DNA of 64,000 nt from Massilia brevitalea (lineage in GTDB: Bacteria; Pseudomonadota; Gammaproteobacteria; Burkholderiales; Burkholderiaceae_D), in assembly GCF_030711405.1 (NCBI RefSeq), contig NZ_JAULSI010000003.1:157725-221724 (forward strand), in the 5' to 3' direction. Below the pieces are notes generated by a model that was given only the letters and a program-made list of their open reading frames with translations, was not told the origin of the DNA and did not search any database. Made by a program: the position numbers and the translations under genes. Of the stretch, positions 1-5,859 are shown one piece after another. How positions within the stretch are numbered: position 1 is the first letter of the stretch; each line of letters opens with the position of its first letter.

Positions 1-149
1 CGAATTTGATTCGAAATGCGTTCAATGAAAATAGGAATAGCATCCCCATCAGGGAATGAGAATGGTGTCTCAACCATCGCAACATTTCCATCTTCTGAGA
101 GCGGATGGCACGTGAATCCAATCACGTCAGAGAAAGATGTACAGATCAT
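1..149 (-). CDS. DUF1828-like protein, N-terminal part (partial at window edge)
   Basis: The minus strand opens at an ATG at 149 and stays open to the window edge, giving 49 residues beginning MICTSFSDVIGF and continuing with VAMVETPFSFPDGD. The VETPF-FPDGD signature is typical of DUF1828, a small domain of unknown function found in phage and mobile-element proteins. The start overlaps the stop of the upstream gene in an ATGA (146..149), so the two are translationally coupled. The family assignment comes from memory of the motif. The C-terminal part is outside the window. Confidence 0.6.
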   Translation of the reverse strand, partial: MICTSFSDVIGFTCHPLSEDGNVAMVETPFSFPDGDAIPIFIERISNQI

Positions 150-607
150 CTGTTCCCTTTCAATTTAAAATCTTCAGGATGATTGGGGTTGGGCGCAAAC
201 TCAATATTTGTTCGATGGCAAAAATGCTTAAGAATGTCATCATAACCCCAAGTAGCCCAACTTGCATCGCCTGGTTCTCGTGACGCGCCAATATGTTCAT
301 GCGGCAAAGCATGAGCATCCTTGATCTTCATCTTGGATTGAACCACATGAAGCTGGTAGACACGGTCATGCCCGTAAAGTTGCGTCCTGAATACGGTGAA
401 TTTATATGTCAGAAGCCCGGTTTTGTGGCCTCGACGAAACATTAGCTCAACCTGCAGTTGTGTGCTGGCACCATCTTGATCAATTAGGCCGGCCCGCAAC
501 TGGGTCGTGCCAGGTTGCAGCTTAACAGGCACCCACGGGTCTGGCTCCTCACAGATCAATCTGCGGTTTAGCAGTGCCAAAGCCTCCTCTTTCGGAATGT
601 CTTTCAT
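146..607 (-). CDS. Hypothetical phage protein coupled to DUF1828-like gene
   Basis: This 153-residue soluble, mixed alpha/beta-looking protein has no signal peptide or membrane segment. It is rich in His, Arg and acidic residues (RRGHK, YGHDRVYQLH, DILKHFCHR). Its stop overlaps the start of the DUF1828-like gene by 4 bases, so the pair probably works together. A copy of the 27-bp leader repeat lies 19-45 bases upstream of the ATG. I do not recognise the family with confidence; DUF1828 proteins are often found next to a partner of about this size. Real coding is supported by the coupling and by GC-rich third positions. Confidence 0.65.
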   Translation of the reverse strand: MKDIPKEEALALLNRRLICEEPDPWVPVKLQPGTTQLRAGLIDQDGASTQLQVELMFRRGHKTGLLTYKFTVFRTQLYGHDRVYQLHVVQSKMKIKDAHALPHEHIGASREPGDASWATWGYDDILKHFCHRTNIEFAPNPNHPEDFKLKGNR

Positions 608-625
608 GCCGCTTTCTTATTTGTT

Positions 626-652
626 ATCGCATCTAAGCATGCCGTATCGCCT
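626..652 (-). repeat. Leader repeat copy A
   Basis: On the minus strand this reads AGGCGATACGGCATGC followed by a GATGCGAT-like tail. It starts on the last base of the TGA of the 54-residue zinc-ribbon gene and ends about 19 bases before the ATG at 607. It matches copies B, C and D ahead of three other genes of the same cassette. Confidence 0.7.
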
Positions 653-816
653 CATTGGTTTGCGATTGCATAACGCGCTGCTAAGATCAGCGCTACTGCT
701 CCAAGGGCCGCGGCGATCGCTCGCAAGTTCAGCTCACGCGGCCGGTGCCCACACTGCTGGCAGGTGGTCACGCGGGTGGTAACAAACCCGCAGTCTGGAC
801 ATGTTCGAAGAGGCAT
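652..816 (-). CDS. Small zinc-ribbon membrane protein (54 aa)
   Basis: A short minus-strand frame encodes 54 residues starting MPLRTCPDCGF. Four cysteines in two pairs (CPDC at residues 6-9, CQQC at 19-22) form a zinc ribbon, followed by a basic stretch (HRPREL) and one hydrophobic helix (about residues 33-50, IAAALGAVALILAARY). It is therefore a cytoplasmic zinc ribbon tethered to the inner membrane by a C-terminal anchor. No clear Shine-Dalgarno sequence precedes the ATG. A second zinc-ribbon plus membrane-helix protein lies at 2315..2896, so this protein type recurs in the cassette. Function unknown. Confidence 0.62.
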   Translation of the reverse strand: MPLRTCPDCGFVTTRVTTCQQCGHRPRELNLRAIAAALGAVALILAARYAIANQ

Positions 817-880
817 GGTCGACCTGGTGTGGCGGCAGTGGTGTGCGAACGCTCTATTTGCGCGAGAGGTTGCCGTGGCC

Positions 881-1666
881 TTACATCGACAAAGACCTCT
901 CGATGAATGGTTTAAAACCTAGGTAAATCTGGGTGCGCTGAAGGCGGCATAGGCGCTCGTAGTGGCCTTTGTCATCTTTGCAAGAAGGGCTAATTTTCAC
1001 CACTTCTACCGAGCCAGCTCGCGGCATCTTGGTCACCACTATCGCGACCTTCCCGTTTTCTGTCGGGTTGTATGTCTCAATAATCGTATCGGTGGCGACC
1101 TGGATCTTTTGATCAGAGTGTCGCTGGACGTAGATTTGTGCCAGCGCGAAGACCTTTTTGCAGGTGTTCGCATCTCTGCAAACAACGATGGACTTCTCTG
1201 CAGCTTCAAGTTCGGCGGCGATGTCCTTGACTCGCTGCGCTTCTTCTCTTTCTTCCTTTTCCTTGCGGGCTTGCTCCGTGGCTGCATCTCGCTTAGCCTT
1301 CTCGGCGTCAGCAGCTTCAGCAGCAATCCGCCTCTCTTCCGCTTCTAATGCCAGGCGCCGGCCACGCTCAGCAAGTGCTTCTGGTCCAAAGATGCCGCCC
1401 GGCGGAACATCGACAATCCTCCCGTCGATCACATGGAATTCGATAGCACCGGACGGGGTTGCGGTGTATACCTGCGCATTCCCGCGTCGCCATTGCACAA
1501 GGGTGTCTGTGGTATGGGTTGGGGGCATTCCTAAAATCTCCGCTGCTTTTGCAACAGTCATCCCATTCTTGACCATGTTTGCGTTAGCGCGGGCGGTGCG
1601 GTAGGTCTGAGCAGCACAGCCGGAAAGGAAGGCAAGCACCACGGCAAGCAAAATTAGTTTTTTCAT
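881..1666 (-). CDS. Lipoprotein with charged coiled-coil middle
   Basis: 261 residues. The N-terminus MKKLILLAVVLAFLSGCAAQ is a type II signal peptide with lipobox LSGC (Cys17 lipidated). A SmpA/BamE-like stretch follows (MVKNGMTVAKAAEILGMPPT), with the resemblance limited to 'G-M-T' and 'LG-PP'. Residues about 100-160 are a highly charged Ala/Glu/Lys/Arg coiled coil. The C-terminal domain has four cysteines (CRDANTC and CKDDKGHYERLC) that could form disulfides in the periplasm. It is transcribed from the 43-bp repeated promoter at 1706..1748 with leader repeat B in its 5' end. A lysogen-expressed envelope protein is a plausible role, inferred from position and topology only. Confidence 0.75.
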   Translation of the reverse strand: MKKLILLAVVLAFLSGCAAQTYRTARANANMVKNGMTVAKAAEILGMPPTHTTDTLVQWRRGNAQVYTATPSGAIEFHVIDGRIVDVPPGGIFGPEALAERGRRLALEAEERRIAAEAADAEKAKRDAATEQARKEKEEREEAQRVKDIAAELEAAEKSIVVCRDANTCKKVFALAQIYVQRHSDQKIQVATDTIIETYNPTENGKVAIVVTKMPRAGSVEVVKISPSCKDDKGHYERLCRLQRTQIYLGFKPFIERSLSM

Positions 1667-1678
1667 AGCGTTCCAAGG

Positions 1679-1705
1679 TCGGCATTCGTGCGTGCCGTAT
1701 CGCCT
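1679..1705 (-). repeat. Leader repeat copy B
   Basis: Minus-strand AGGCGATACGGCACGC plus a GAATGCCGA tail, directly downstream of the repeated promoter (TATACT ends 4 bases before it). It therefore probably forms the very 5' end of the transcript of the lipoprotein gene. Confidence 0.7.
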
Positions 1706-1748
1706 GCTGAGTATATCCCGCTAGCAATGGTCAGAATCTCTCCAATTA
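1706..1748 (-). promoter_or_regulatory. Repeated promoter, copy 1
   Basis: A 43-bp segment shares 35 positions with 2246..2288. Both contain AATTGG, AGATT, CATTGCTAGCGG and a -10-like TATACT followed by CAGC (minus strand). Copy 1 lies 40 bases upstream of the lipoprotein ATG. No good -35 is seen at 17 bp, so an extended or activated promoter, or binding of a specific factor to CATTGCTAGCGG, is possible. Confidence 0.55.
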
Positions 1749-1805
1749 TTACGATTCTGCAAATTACGGAGGTCCCCGGCCGTGTGACACGACAGGTTGC
1801 AAACG

Positions 1806-2189
1806 CTACGTCTTCGATGCGATCGCAAGGAAGACTAGGATCAGGATGATGAAGAACCAGGTAGCGGCACGGTCGGCGCTCCCGCCGCGCGGGTACTCTC
1901 GTATCGCGCGCTTTTCGCTTTGCTCAATGGCCTCCGCGAGCAGCTTGTCAGTCGAGGCCGACATCTCCTCCGCATAAAGCTCGGTGAAGCGTCGGCGCTC
2001 ATCATCGGCGAACCCGGCAACGTGCGCTTCGAGCTGAGCCTGCTGCTTGCTCTTGGTCTGGCTGAGGTCGGCGCCGCTGTCTCGCGCCTGGCGGAGGAGG
2101 GTGGCGTGCTGGGCTGCTAGTGCTTTGACAGAATGGCGGGTGAACTCGCCGGCGCCAACTGATGCTTTACCGCGGTCTGCAGTATCCAT
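1806..2189 (-). CDS. Tail-anchored protein of unknown function
   Basis: 127 residues: a long, charged, helical cytoplasmic part (about residues 15-100, many Gln, Arg, Glu and Ala; LLRQARDSGADLSQTKSKQQ) and a C-terminal hydrophobic helix (WFFIILILVFLAIASK, about 110-126). The topology is that of a C-tail-anchored inner-membrane protein. It follows the second copy of the repeated promoter (2246..2288), about 57 bases upstream. It shares orientation with the neighbouring membrane and lipoprotein genes and is likely expressed in the lysogen. No family recognised. Confidence 0.65.
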   Translation of the reverse strand: MDTADRGKASVGAGEFTRHSVKALAAQHATLLRQARDSGADLSQTKSKQQAQLEAHVAGFADDERRRFTELYAEEMSASTDKLLAEAIEQSEKRAIREYPRGGSADRAATWFFIILILVFLAIASKT

Positions 2190-2245
2190 CTTGGGCTCCC
2201 ATGCTCGGTCGTATTGTTGCGGCGTCTAGCGCGCCGGGGCTGTAC

Positions 2246-2288
2246 GCTGAGTATATTCCGCTAGCAATGCCAAAAATCTAACCAATTG
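2246..2288 (-). promoter_or_regulatory. Repeated promoter, copy 2
   Basis: Second copy of the 43-bp element (35 of 43 positions shared with 1706..1748), including CATTGCTAGCGG and TATACTCAGC on the minus strand. It precedes the tail-anchored protein gene (start 2189). Copy 2 lacks the adjacent leader repeat that follows copy 1. Confidence 0.55.
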
Positions 2289-2314
2289 TTGCAGGCCTAG
2301 TGACTGCGCCGGCG

Positions 2315-2896
2315 TCACAGGATCGTTTTTGCGTTCACTGTCAGTTGCTTGATTTCTCCGGTTTCCAGGTCGCCAATGCAGCTCGCGGACATCTTCTCCG
2401 GGGCGCCGTAGCCATTCTTGAAGTGGAACGAGCCTCGCTGCCATGCGAAGTAGAACTCGCCCTTCGTGCCGTAGTTCGCGACGTAGGGCGGTGTCTCAGC
2501 ATCCCCATACTCAGCCAGTCCCACAATTCGCTGCTGGCACTGGAAGAGAGCAGCGGAGATTTTCCGCGCATGTAGCGTTTCTTCAGACGGAACGACCACA
2601 CGGTAAGCAATAAGCGCGATCAGGATAGCGATCGAGCCCAGCGCTGCCCAGGTCAGAATGTCGCGTGTCGACATCCCACCCTTAACCGCATGTGGCGCCG
2701 CCGGTGTAACCGTGGCATGGCGAGCGTGCGTCGACGATGGGGAGGGTGCCCAGGCACTGGTTCGCGGCCTGCCATCGGCGCCGCCGGCCGTTTCAGCGTC
2801 GGCATTGCGCGGCAGCGGAGCTCGACAGCGCGGACAGCTCGTCGCACCTTTGACGGAAACATACGCGCTACAGCCTGGACATTGGGTTGCGGCCAT
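2315..2896 (-). CDS. Zinc-ribbon inner-membrane protein with C-terminal extracytoplasmic domain
   Basis: 193 residues. The N-terminus carries a zinc ribbon (CPGC at 6-9, CPRC at 21-24), then a low-complexity Ala/Pro/Ser/His linker, one membrane helix (about 81-100, ILTWAALGSIAILIALIAYR), and a periplasmic domain of about 90 residues with two cysteines, aromatic-rich (GEFYFAWQRGSFHFKNGYG) and ending near CIGDLETGEIKQLTVN. The aromatic/Gly region resembles small DUF4190/prepilin-like proteins only loosely. It starts at the ATG 18 bases after leader repeat C. It has the same architecture type as the 54-residue protein at 652..816 but is much longer. Confidence 0.7.
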   Translation of the reverse strand: MAATQCPGCSAYVSVKGATSCPRCRAPLPRNADAETAGGADGRPRTSAWAPSPSSTHARHATVTPAAPHAVKGGMSTRDILTWAALGSIAILIALIAYRVVVPSEETLHARKISAALFQCQQRIVGLAEYGDAETPPYVANYGTKGEFYFAWQRGSFHFKNGYGAPEKMSASCIGDLETGEIKQLTVNAKTIL

Positions 2897-2913
2897 TACA
2901 GATCTCGATTAGT

Positions 2914-2940
2914 TCAGCATCCAGGCGTGCCGTTTCGCTT
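2914..2940 (-). repeat. Leader repeat copy C
   Basis: Minus-strand AAGCGAAACGGCACGC plus GGATGCTGA, ending 18 bases before the ATG at 2896. A TTGACA (2953..2958, minus) lies just upstream, but no TATAAT-like box follows at 17 bp; the repeat core itself occupies the -10 position. Confidence 0.68.
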
Positions 2941-2970
2941 ACGCGCGTAATTTGTCAAACTAGTCAGCAT

Positions 2971-3321
2971 TCACGGCGTCGTCGGGTTCATCGGTTGCAG
3001 CGGGCGTTGTTTGCACAAATTAACCAACTTCTCTTGCACGCCCTTTGTTCGTAAAGCTCGCAGCATGCGATCAACTTCGCCTTGGCATTGCTGGAAATTC
3101 TCGTTAGTGTTCGGATATTGTTGGGGCCCTTGCCTAACGCTCAAGTTCGCCAAGCCATTCTCGAAGTTTTCCATGCTGATCTTGTTCGCTCTGCAGGCTT
3201 CAGCGATCAGCTCTTCCTTAGACATATCCTTCATCTCTTGATAGTCGAGGGTCACACATGGGCCTGCGCTGGCTTGCGCGGCAGCGCACATAGCGAGGAC
3301 GAAAAGAATTTTTCGGAGCAT
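2971..3321 (-). CDS. Small secreted periplasmic protein
   Basis: 116 residues from the ATG at 3321. An upstream TTG at 3345 would add 8 residues, but the ATG has an AGGA Shine-Dalgarno 8 bases ahead and directly begins a signal peptide (MLRKILFVLAMCAAAQASAG, cleavage after ASA). The mature part holds four cysteines (CVTLDYQEM, ACRANK, QQCQGE, LCKQRP) and is mostly helical and charged. It resembles small exported proteins in general and no specific family. It lies in the accessory cassette with leader repeat D just upstream. Confidence 0.7.
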   Translation of the reverse strand: MLRKILFVLAMCAAAQASAGPCVTLDYQEMKDMSKEELIAEACRANKISMENFENGLANLSVRQGPQQYPNTNENFQQCQGEVDRMLRALRTKGVQEKLVNLCKQRPLQPMNPTTP

Positions 3322-3338
3322 GTTTTCTATCCTAATTA

Positions 3339-3366
3339 TCGGCAATCAACGCGTGCCGTAGCGCCT
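3339..3366 (-). repeat. Leader repeat copy D
   Basis: Minus-strand AGGCGCTACGGCACGC followed by a GATTGCCGA tail. It begins inside the TAG stop of the upstream gene (3365..3367) and ends 17 bases before the ATG at 3321. As in copy A, the repeat joins a stop codon to the next gene. Confidence 0.68.
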
Positions 3367-3655
3367 AAAACGGCAGTTCTTCTTCCACCAGTTCGGGGAG
3401 TGGCCCCCACTCAACCGGCTCCATACTGTTCCAGTCGACCAGGTCAGCCAGACAGCCCGATACCGGAAACTCAGCGAATGCCTCAGCATCAAGGAGCGCG
3501 AAATCCTCAAACGCGACGAGCATGATGGGCAACACGCCGAACCGAGGCTGCAGCGCGCGCACCTCGCGCGTGGCCGTGGGCTCCGCCAGCTTTTCGAATG
3601 AAACCCTGACCACTGCCACGCGCACGCAGCAGAGATCGACAACCGTACACAGCAT
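3365..3655 (-). CDS. Small acidic protein coupled to the repressor gene
   Basis: 96 residues from an ATG that shares one base with the repressor stop (TAATG at 3653..3657), so it is cotranslated with cI. The sequence is acidic towards the C-terminus (EEELPF end, VEWGPLPELVEE) with hydrophobic strands (VLPIMLVAFEDFALL). No recognised domain. A longer reading from 3766 overlaps the repressor in another frame and is less likely. Cotranscription with cI implies expression in the lysogen; a role in immunity or lysogenic maintenance is inference. Confidence 0.6.
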   Translation of the reverse strand: MLCTVVDLCCVRVAVVRVSFEKLAEPTATREVRALQPRFGVLPIMLVAFEDFALLDAEAFAEFPVSGCLADLVDWNSMEPVEWGPLPELVEEELPF

Positions 3656-4368
3656 TAGTAGTGCTCGCGCTCGCTCCGCACGACACGGCCGAGGATGATG
3701 CACTCCGCGCCCTTGCACAGCTTCCGAGAATAATTCTGCTGGTTCGGATTGTCCGATACCAGCCACCAGCTGCCGGCGTCACGCACCAGGCGCTTGATCA
3801 CGTCCTCACCCTCGTAGTTCACCACGAAGACAGCGCCGTCAACTGGCGTGGCGTCGTCCTGATTGATGATGACGGTATCGCCCTGGTAGAAAGTCGGCTC
3901 CATGCTCTGCCCGCGGACGCGGATCGCGATCAGGCGATCGGGCCGCAGCTGGCGCCTGCGCAGCCAGTCAGCAGGAACAGGGGCGGTCGCTCCGTCGTAG
4001 GCCTCAGGCTCTACGCCGAAGCCGCTCACGCCGGCGGACACCAACAACCGAACCTTCGGGATGTGCACAAACGCGGGATCGCTTTCGTGCAGCCCGCGGA
4101 CCGGTTTAATTTCCTCGATGCGATCAGGCGAGGGTGCCGGCGCTGGAGTGGCGCCTTTTCCGTGCAACAGCCAGGCCGAGTCAACGCCCAGTACCTCGCA
4201 GGCCTTGGCAAGCCTGACGCCCGAGATTTCCTTGATCCCGCCATCCGCGACGCTCTTCTCCCAGTCAGTAGCGGTTGGCGCTGAAATGCGTACTGCCTTG
4301 GCGAAGTCGCTCTTGCTGAGCCCTTTTGCCTCACGTGCTTGCTTAAGTCTTAATTTCCATTCTTCCAT
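3655..4368 (-). CDS. CI-like repressor (XRE helix-turn-helix plus S24 LexA-type peptidase)
   Basis: 237 residues. An N-terminal XRE helix-turn-helix (about 5-65, LSKSDFAKAVRISAPTATDW) binds operators. A linker contains the Ala112-Gly113 self-cleavage site (LLVSAGVSG). The C-terminal S24 domain has nucleophile Ser155 (RGQSMEPT) and general base Lys192 (DVIKRLV). Such repressors hold the lytic promoters off and cleave themselves when RecA is activated by DNA damage. The start codon overlaps operator 1 (4368..4381), giving autoregulation. An AGGA inside that operator is 7 bases from the ATG and may serve as Shine-Dalgarno. The gene is divergent from cro. Confidence 0.95.
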   Translation of the reverse strand: MEEWKLRLKQAREAKGLSKSDFAKAVRISAPTATDWEKSVADGGIKEISGVRLAKACEVLGVDSAWLLHGKGATPAPAPSPDRIEEIKPVRGLHESDPAFVHIPKVRLLVSAGVSGFGVEPEAYDGATAPVPADWLRRRQLRPDRLIAIRVRGQSMEPTFYQGDTVIINQDDATPVDGAVFVVNYEGEDVIKRLVRDAGSWWLVSDNPNQQNYSRKLCKGAECIILGRVVRSEREHY

Positions 4369-4381
4369 TAGGCAATCCTAA
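4368..4381. promoter_or_regulatory. Immunity operator 1
   Basis: Perfect palindromic arms TTAGG and CCTAA around CAAT. It overlaps the cI start codon, so occupation should block cI transcription or translation start. Confidence 0.8.
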
Positions 4382-4392
4382 TAGTTTTTGAT

Positions 4393-4406
4393 TGAGGCAA
4401 GCCTAA
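4393..4406. promoter_or_regulatory. Immunity operator 2
   Basis: TGAGG-CAAG-CCTAA, one mismatch from the symmetric consensus. Its centre is 25 bp from operator 1 and 32 bp from operator 3. Confidence 0.75.
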
Positions 4407-4412
4407 AAATGC

Positions 4413-4441
4413 TTGCGTTCTTAGTTAGGTATGCCTAAAAT
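4413..4441 (+). promoter_or_regulatory. cro (PR-like) promoter with embedded operator 3
   Basis: A -35 TTGCGT (4413..4418), 17-bp spacer and -10 TAAAAT (4436..4441). Operator 3 (4425..4438, TTAGG-TATG-CCTAA, perfect arms) lies between the boxes and overlaps the -10, so repressor binding excludes RNA polymerase. The -10 ends 6 bases before the cro ATG, which places the transcript start at or next to the A of that codon. Confidence 0.8.
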
Positions 4442-4447
4442 GGATAC

Positions 4448-4768
4448 ATGACTACCGAGAAAACGCCTGACGAAATCATTGACGCCTTAGGCGGGACGTC
4501 CGAAGTAGCGCGACTTTGCGAGGTTCAGCCGCCTTCCGTATCGGAATGGAGGAGGTTAGGCATACCGAAGGCGCGCCTCGCATTTTTGCGCCTGGCACGC
4601 CCTGCAGTGTTCGCGGCCCTTGGAATGGGTGAGCCGTCCCCGGCGCGACGTTCTACCGACATTGATCCCGATCCCGGCCGTGCCGGCCGCACGCCGCCTT
4701 CGCGCGACCGCCTGATGACTGCGCCATCGGACCAAGCGCCGGCACCGGTAGTAGAGCCTGAGCCGTAA
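4448..4768 (+). CDS. Cro-like helix-turn-helix protein
   Basis: 106 residues. Residues 6-50 form a short Cro/YdaS-type helix-turn-helix (DEIIDALGGTSEVARLCEV, then SVSEWRRLGIPKARLAFL). The C-terminal 50 residues are a disordered Pro/Asp/Arg tail. It diverges from cI across the three-operator region and is the expected lytic-side repressor. No Shine-Dalgarno precedes the ATG, and the promoter geometry predicts a leaderless mRNA. A fourth imperfect operator-like site (TTAGG-CATA-CCGAA, 4556..4569) lies inside the gene. Confidence 0.88.
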   Translation: MTTEKTPDEIIDALGGTSEVARLCEVQPPSVSEWRRLGIPKARLAFLRLARPAVFAALGMGEPSPARRSTDIDPDPGRAGRTPPSRDRLMTAPSDQAPAPVVEPEP

Positions 4769-4854
4769 GCCAGCTCGGCATCTTGCGGCAGTCGGTCAGC
4801 AAGGTAAGCAGTCATTTCAGGGCCCTCAGGGTTCAAGTTTTCGACAGATGCAGT

Positions 4855-4873
4855 ATTGCATCAAAGAATTGCA
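4855..4873 (+). promoter_or_regulatory. Direct repeat ATTGCA upstream of the CII-like gene
   Basis: Two ATTGCA copies (4855..4860 and 4868..4873) lie one helical turn and a bit (13 bp) apart, 30 bases before the CII-like start. Lambda CII binds TTGC half-sites on one face of DNA with a different spacing, so this is only a candidate site. The rest of 4769..4902 holds no gene. Confidence 0.3.
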
Positions 4874-4902
4874 AAAACATCATTCTTAAATAGGGCAACA
4901 GC

Positions 4903-5355
4903 ATGAACGCCAAAGACGCATTCCACCAAACCGTCCACAACGCTCCAGGCGGCTGCGTTGCCCTGGCTGCTCGCATGGACATGTCGCCGACGATCCTGCG
5001 CAACAAGGCGAACCCGAACAACAACGTCAACGTGATCACCATCGACGACATCGAGCGCGTGATGTCGCTGACGGGCGACTACTCGGTGTTGTTCGCCCTG
5101 GCCGAATCGGCCGGGTTCGTGATGACCAAGCTCGAAGAGCAGCCGGCTTCGGATATGGGCGTGCTGGAAAACGTCACGAATATCTGGCAGCGCCTGGGCG
5201 ATGTGGCCAATGAGGTGCACAAGACCCTCGAAGACGGCCGCGTCGAGCCGCATGAGGTGGCTGCCGTGCGCCGTTCGGTCTTTAAGGCGTTCCGCCCGAT
5301 GCTCCAGCTGATCGAGCGCCTGGACAGCATGTCGGAGAAGCCGGTTTCGAAGTGA
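4903..5355 (+). CDS. Phage regulatory protein CII (CP76 family)
   Basis: 150 residues. The N-terminal half matches the pattern of the Phage_CP76 CII family: DAFHQTVHNAPGGCVALAAR, then a helix-turn-helix region (MSPTILRNKANP) and the hallmark IDDIERVMSLTGD. The C-terminal half is helical (ENVTNIWQRLGDVANEVHKT) and probably oligomerises. In P2/186-type phages this protein activates repressor synthesis after infection. Its position just after cro fits. The start is the ATG with AGGG 9 bases upstream. Confidence 0.85.
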   Translation: MNAKDAFHQTVHNAPGGCVALAARMDMSPTILRNKANPNNNVNVITIDDIERVMSLTGDYSVLFALAESAGFVMTKLEEQPASDMGVLENVTNIWQRLGDVANEVHKTLEDGRVEPHEVAAVRRSVFKAFRPMLQLIERLDSMSEKPVSK

Positions 5356-5405
5356 GCAGCACCCAGGCGGCGGGGGCGCCGTCACCAACATAACCAGAAC
5401 AGGGA

Positions 5406-5630
5406 ATGAACGAGATGGACGAAAAGAAAAACGCAGCAAAGCTGCTCGACGCGCTGCGCGAGCGGTTCCAGATCAAGAACGATGCGGCACTGGCGCGCGA
5501 GCTGGACCTGACACCGGGAACGATCTGCAAGTTGCGCAGCGGCGCGCTGGCGGTTGGTGCGGTCGTGATCTTGCGGATCCATGAGTACCTGGGCCTTACG
5601 GTCGCAGAAATCCGCGCACTGGCGGCGTAG
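5406..5630 (+). CDS. Small helix-turn-helix protein
   Basis: 74 residues, an isolated XRE/Cro-type DNA-binding domain: LLDALRERFQ, DAALARELDLTPGTICKLRS as the helix-turn-helix, then a dimerisation-like helix. It carries no effector domain. A second in-frame ATG at 5415 has better Shine-Dalgarno spacing (AGGG 9 bases away) and may be the true start. It lies in the early operon between the CII-like gene and the small gene at 5704, so it is probably an accessory transcription regulator. Confidence 0.75.
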   Translation: MNEMDEKKNAAKLLDALRERFQIKNDAALARELDLTPGTICKLRSGALAVGAVVILRIHEYLGLTVAEIRALAA

Positions 5631-5703
5631 CCCGCTCCCCACCGATACCACGATAACCCGGCACCAGTCCCAAGAACTGAGCCACGTCAGCGAAAGGAAG
5701 TAG

Positions 5704-5805
5704 ATGGATCAGCCCGAAGATGAGCAAGCGCCGGCGCCGATCGAGCCCGGCCACGTAATGAGCCACGAGGCATACCAGCGTCTAGTGGAAGCGCAGCAGA
5801 AATGA
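5704..5805 (+). CDS. 33-residue small protein
   Basis: An ATG with a GGAAG Shine-Dalgarno 5 bases upstream opens a 33-codon frame (begins MDQPEDEQAPAP, ends YQRLVEAQQK), closed by TGA and followed at once by a terminator hairpin. Acidic N-terminus and helical C-terminus. The clean start, stop and terminator suggest it is real, but nothing is known of its function. Confidence 0.5.
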   Translation: MDQPEDEQAPAPIEPGHVMSHEAYQRLVEAQQK

Positions 5806-5807
5806 CA

Positions 5808-5832
5808 AAGCCCGGCTGCAACCGGGCTTCTT
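5808..5832 (+). terminator. Intrinsic terminator after the early regulators
   Basis: Stem AAGCCCGG/CCGGGCTT with a 6-base loop and a short T-rich tail (CTT). It lies between the 33-codon gene and the next operon block, so downstream early genes need read-through, antitermination or their own promoter. Confidence 0.7.
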
Positions 5833-5859
5833 GAAACAAGTACAACTACGGAGAACCGC

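Noticed and set aside
3322..3345. TTG start of the small secreted protein
   Set aside because: The ATG at 3321 has an AGGA Shine-Dalgarno and begins the signal peptide directly.
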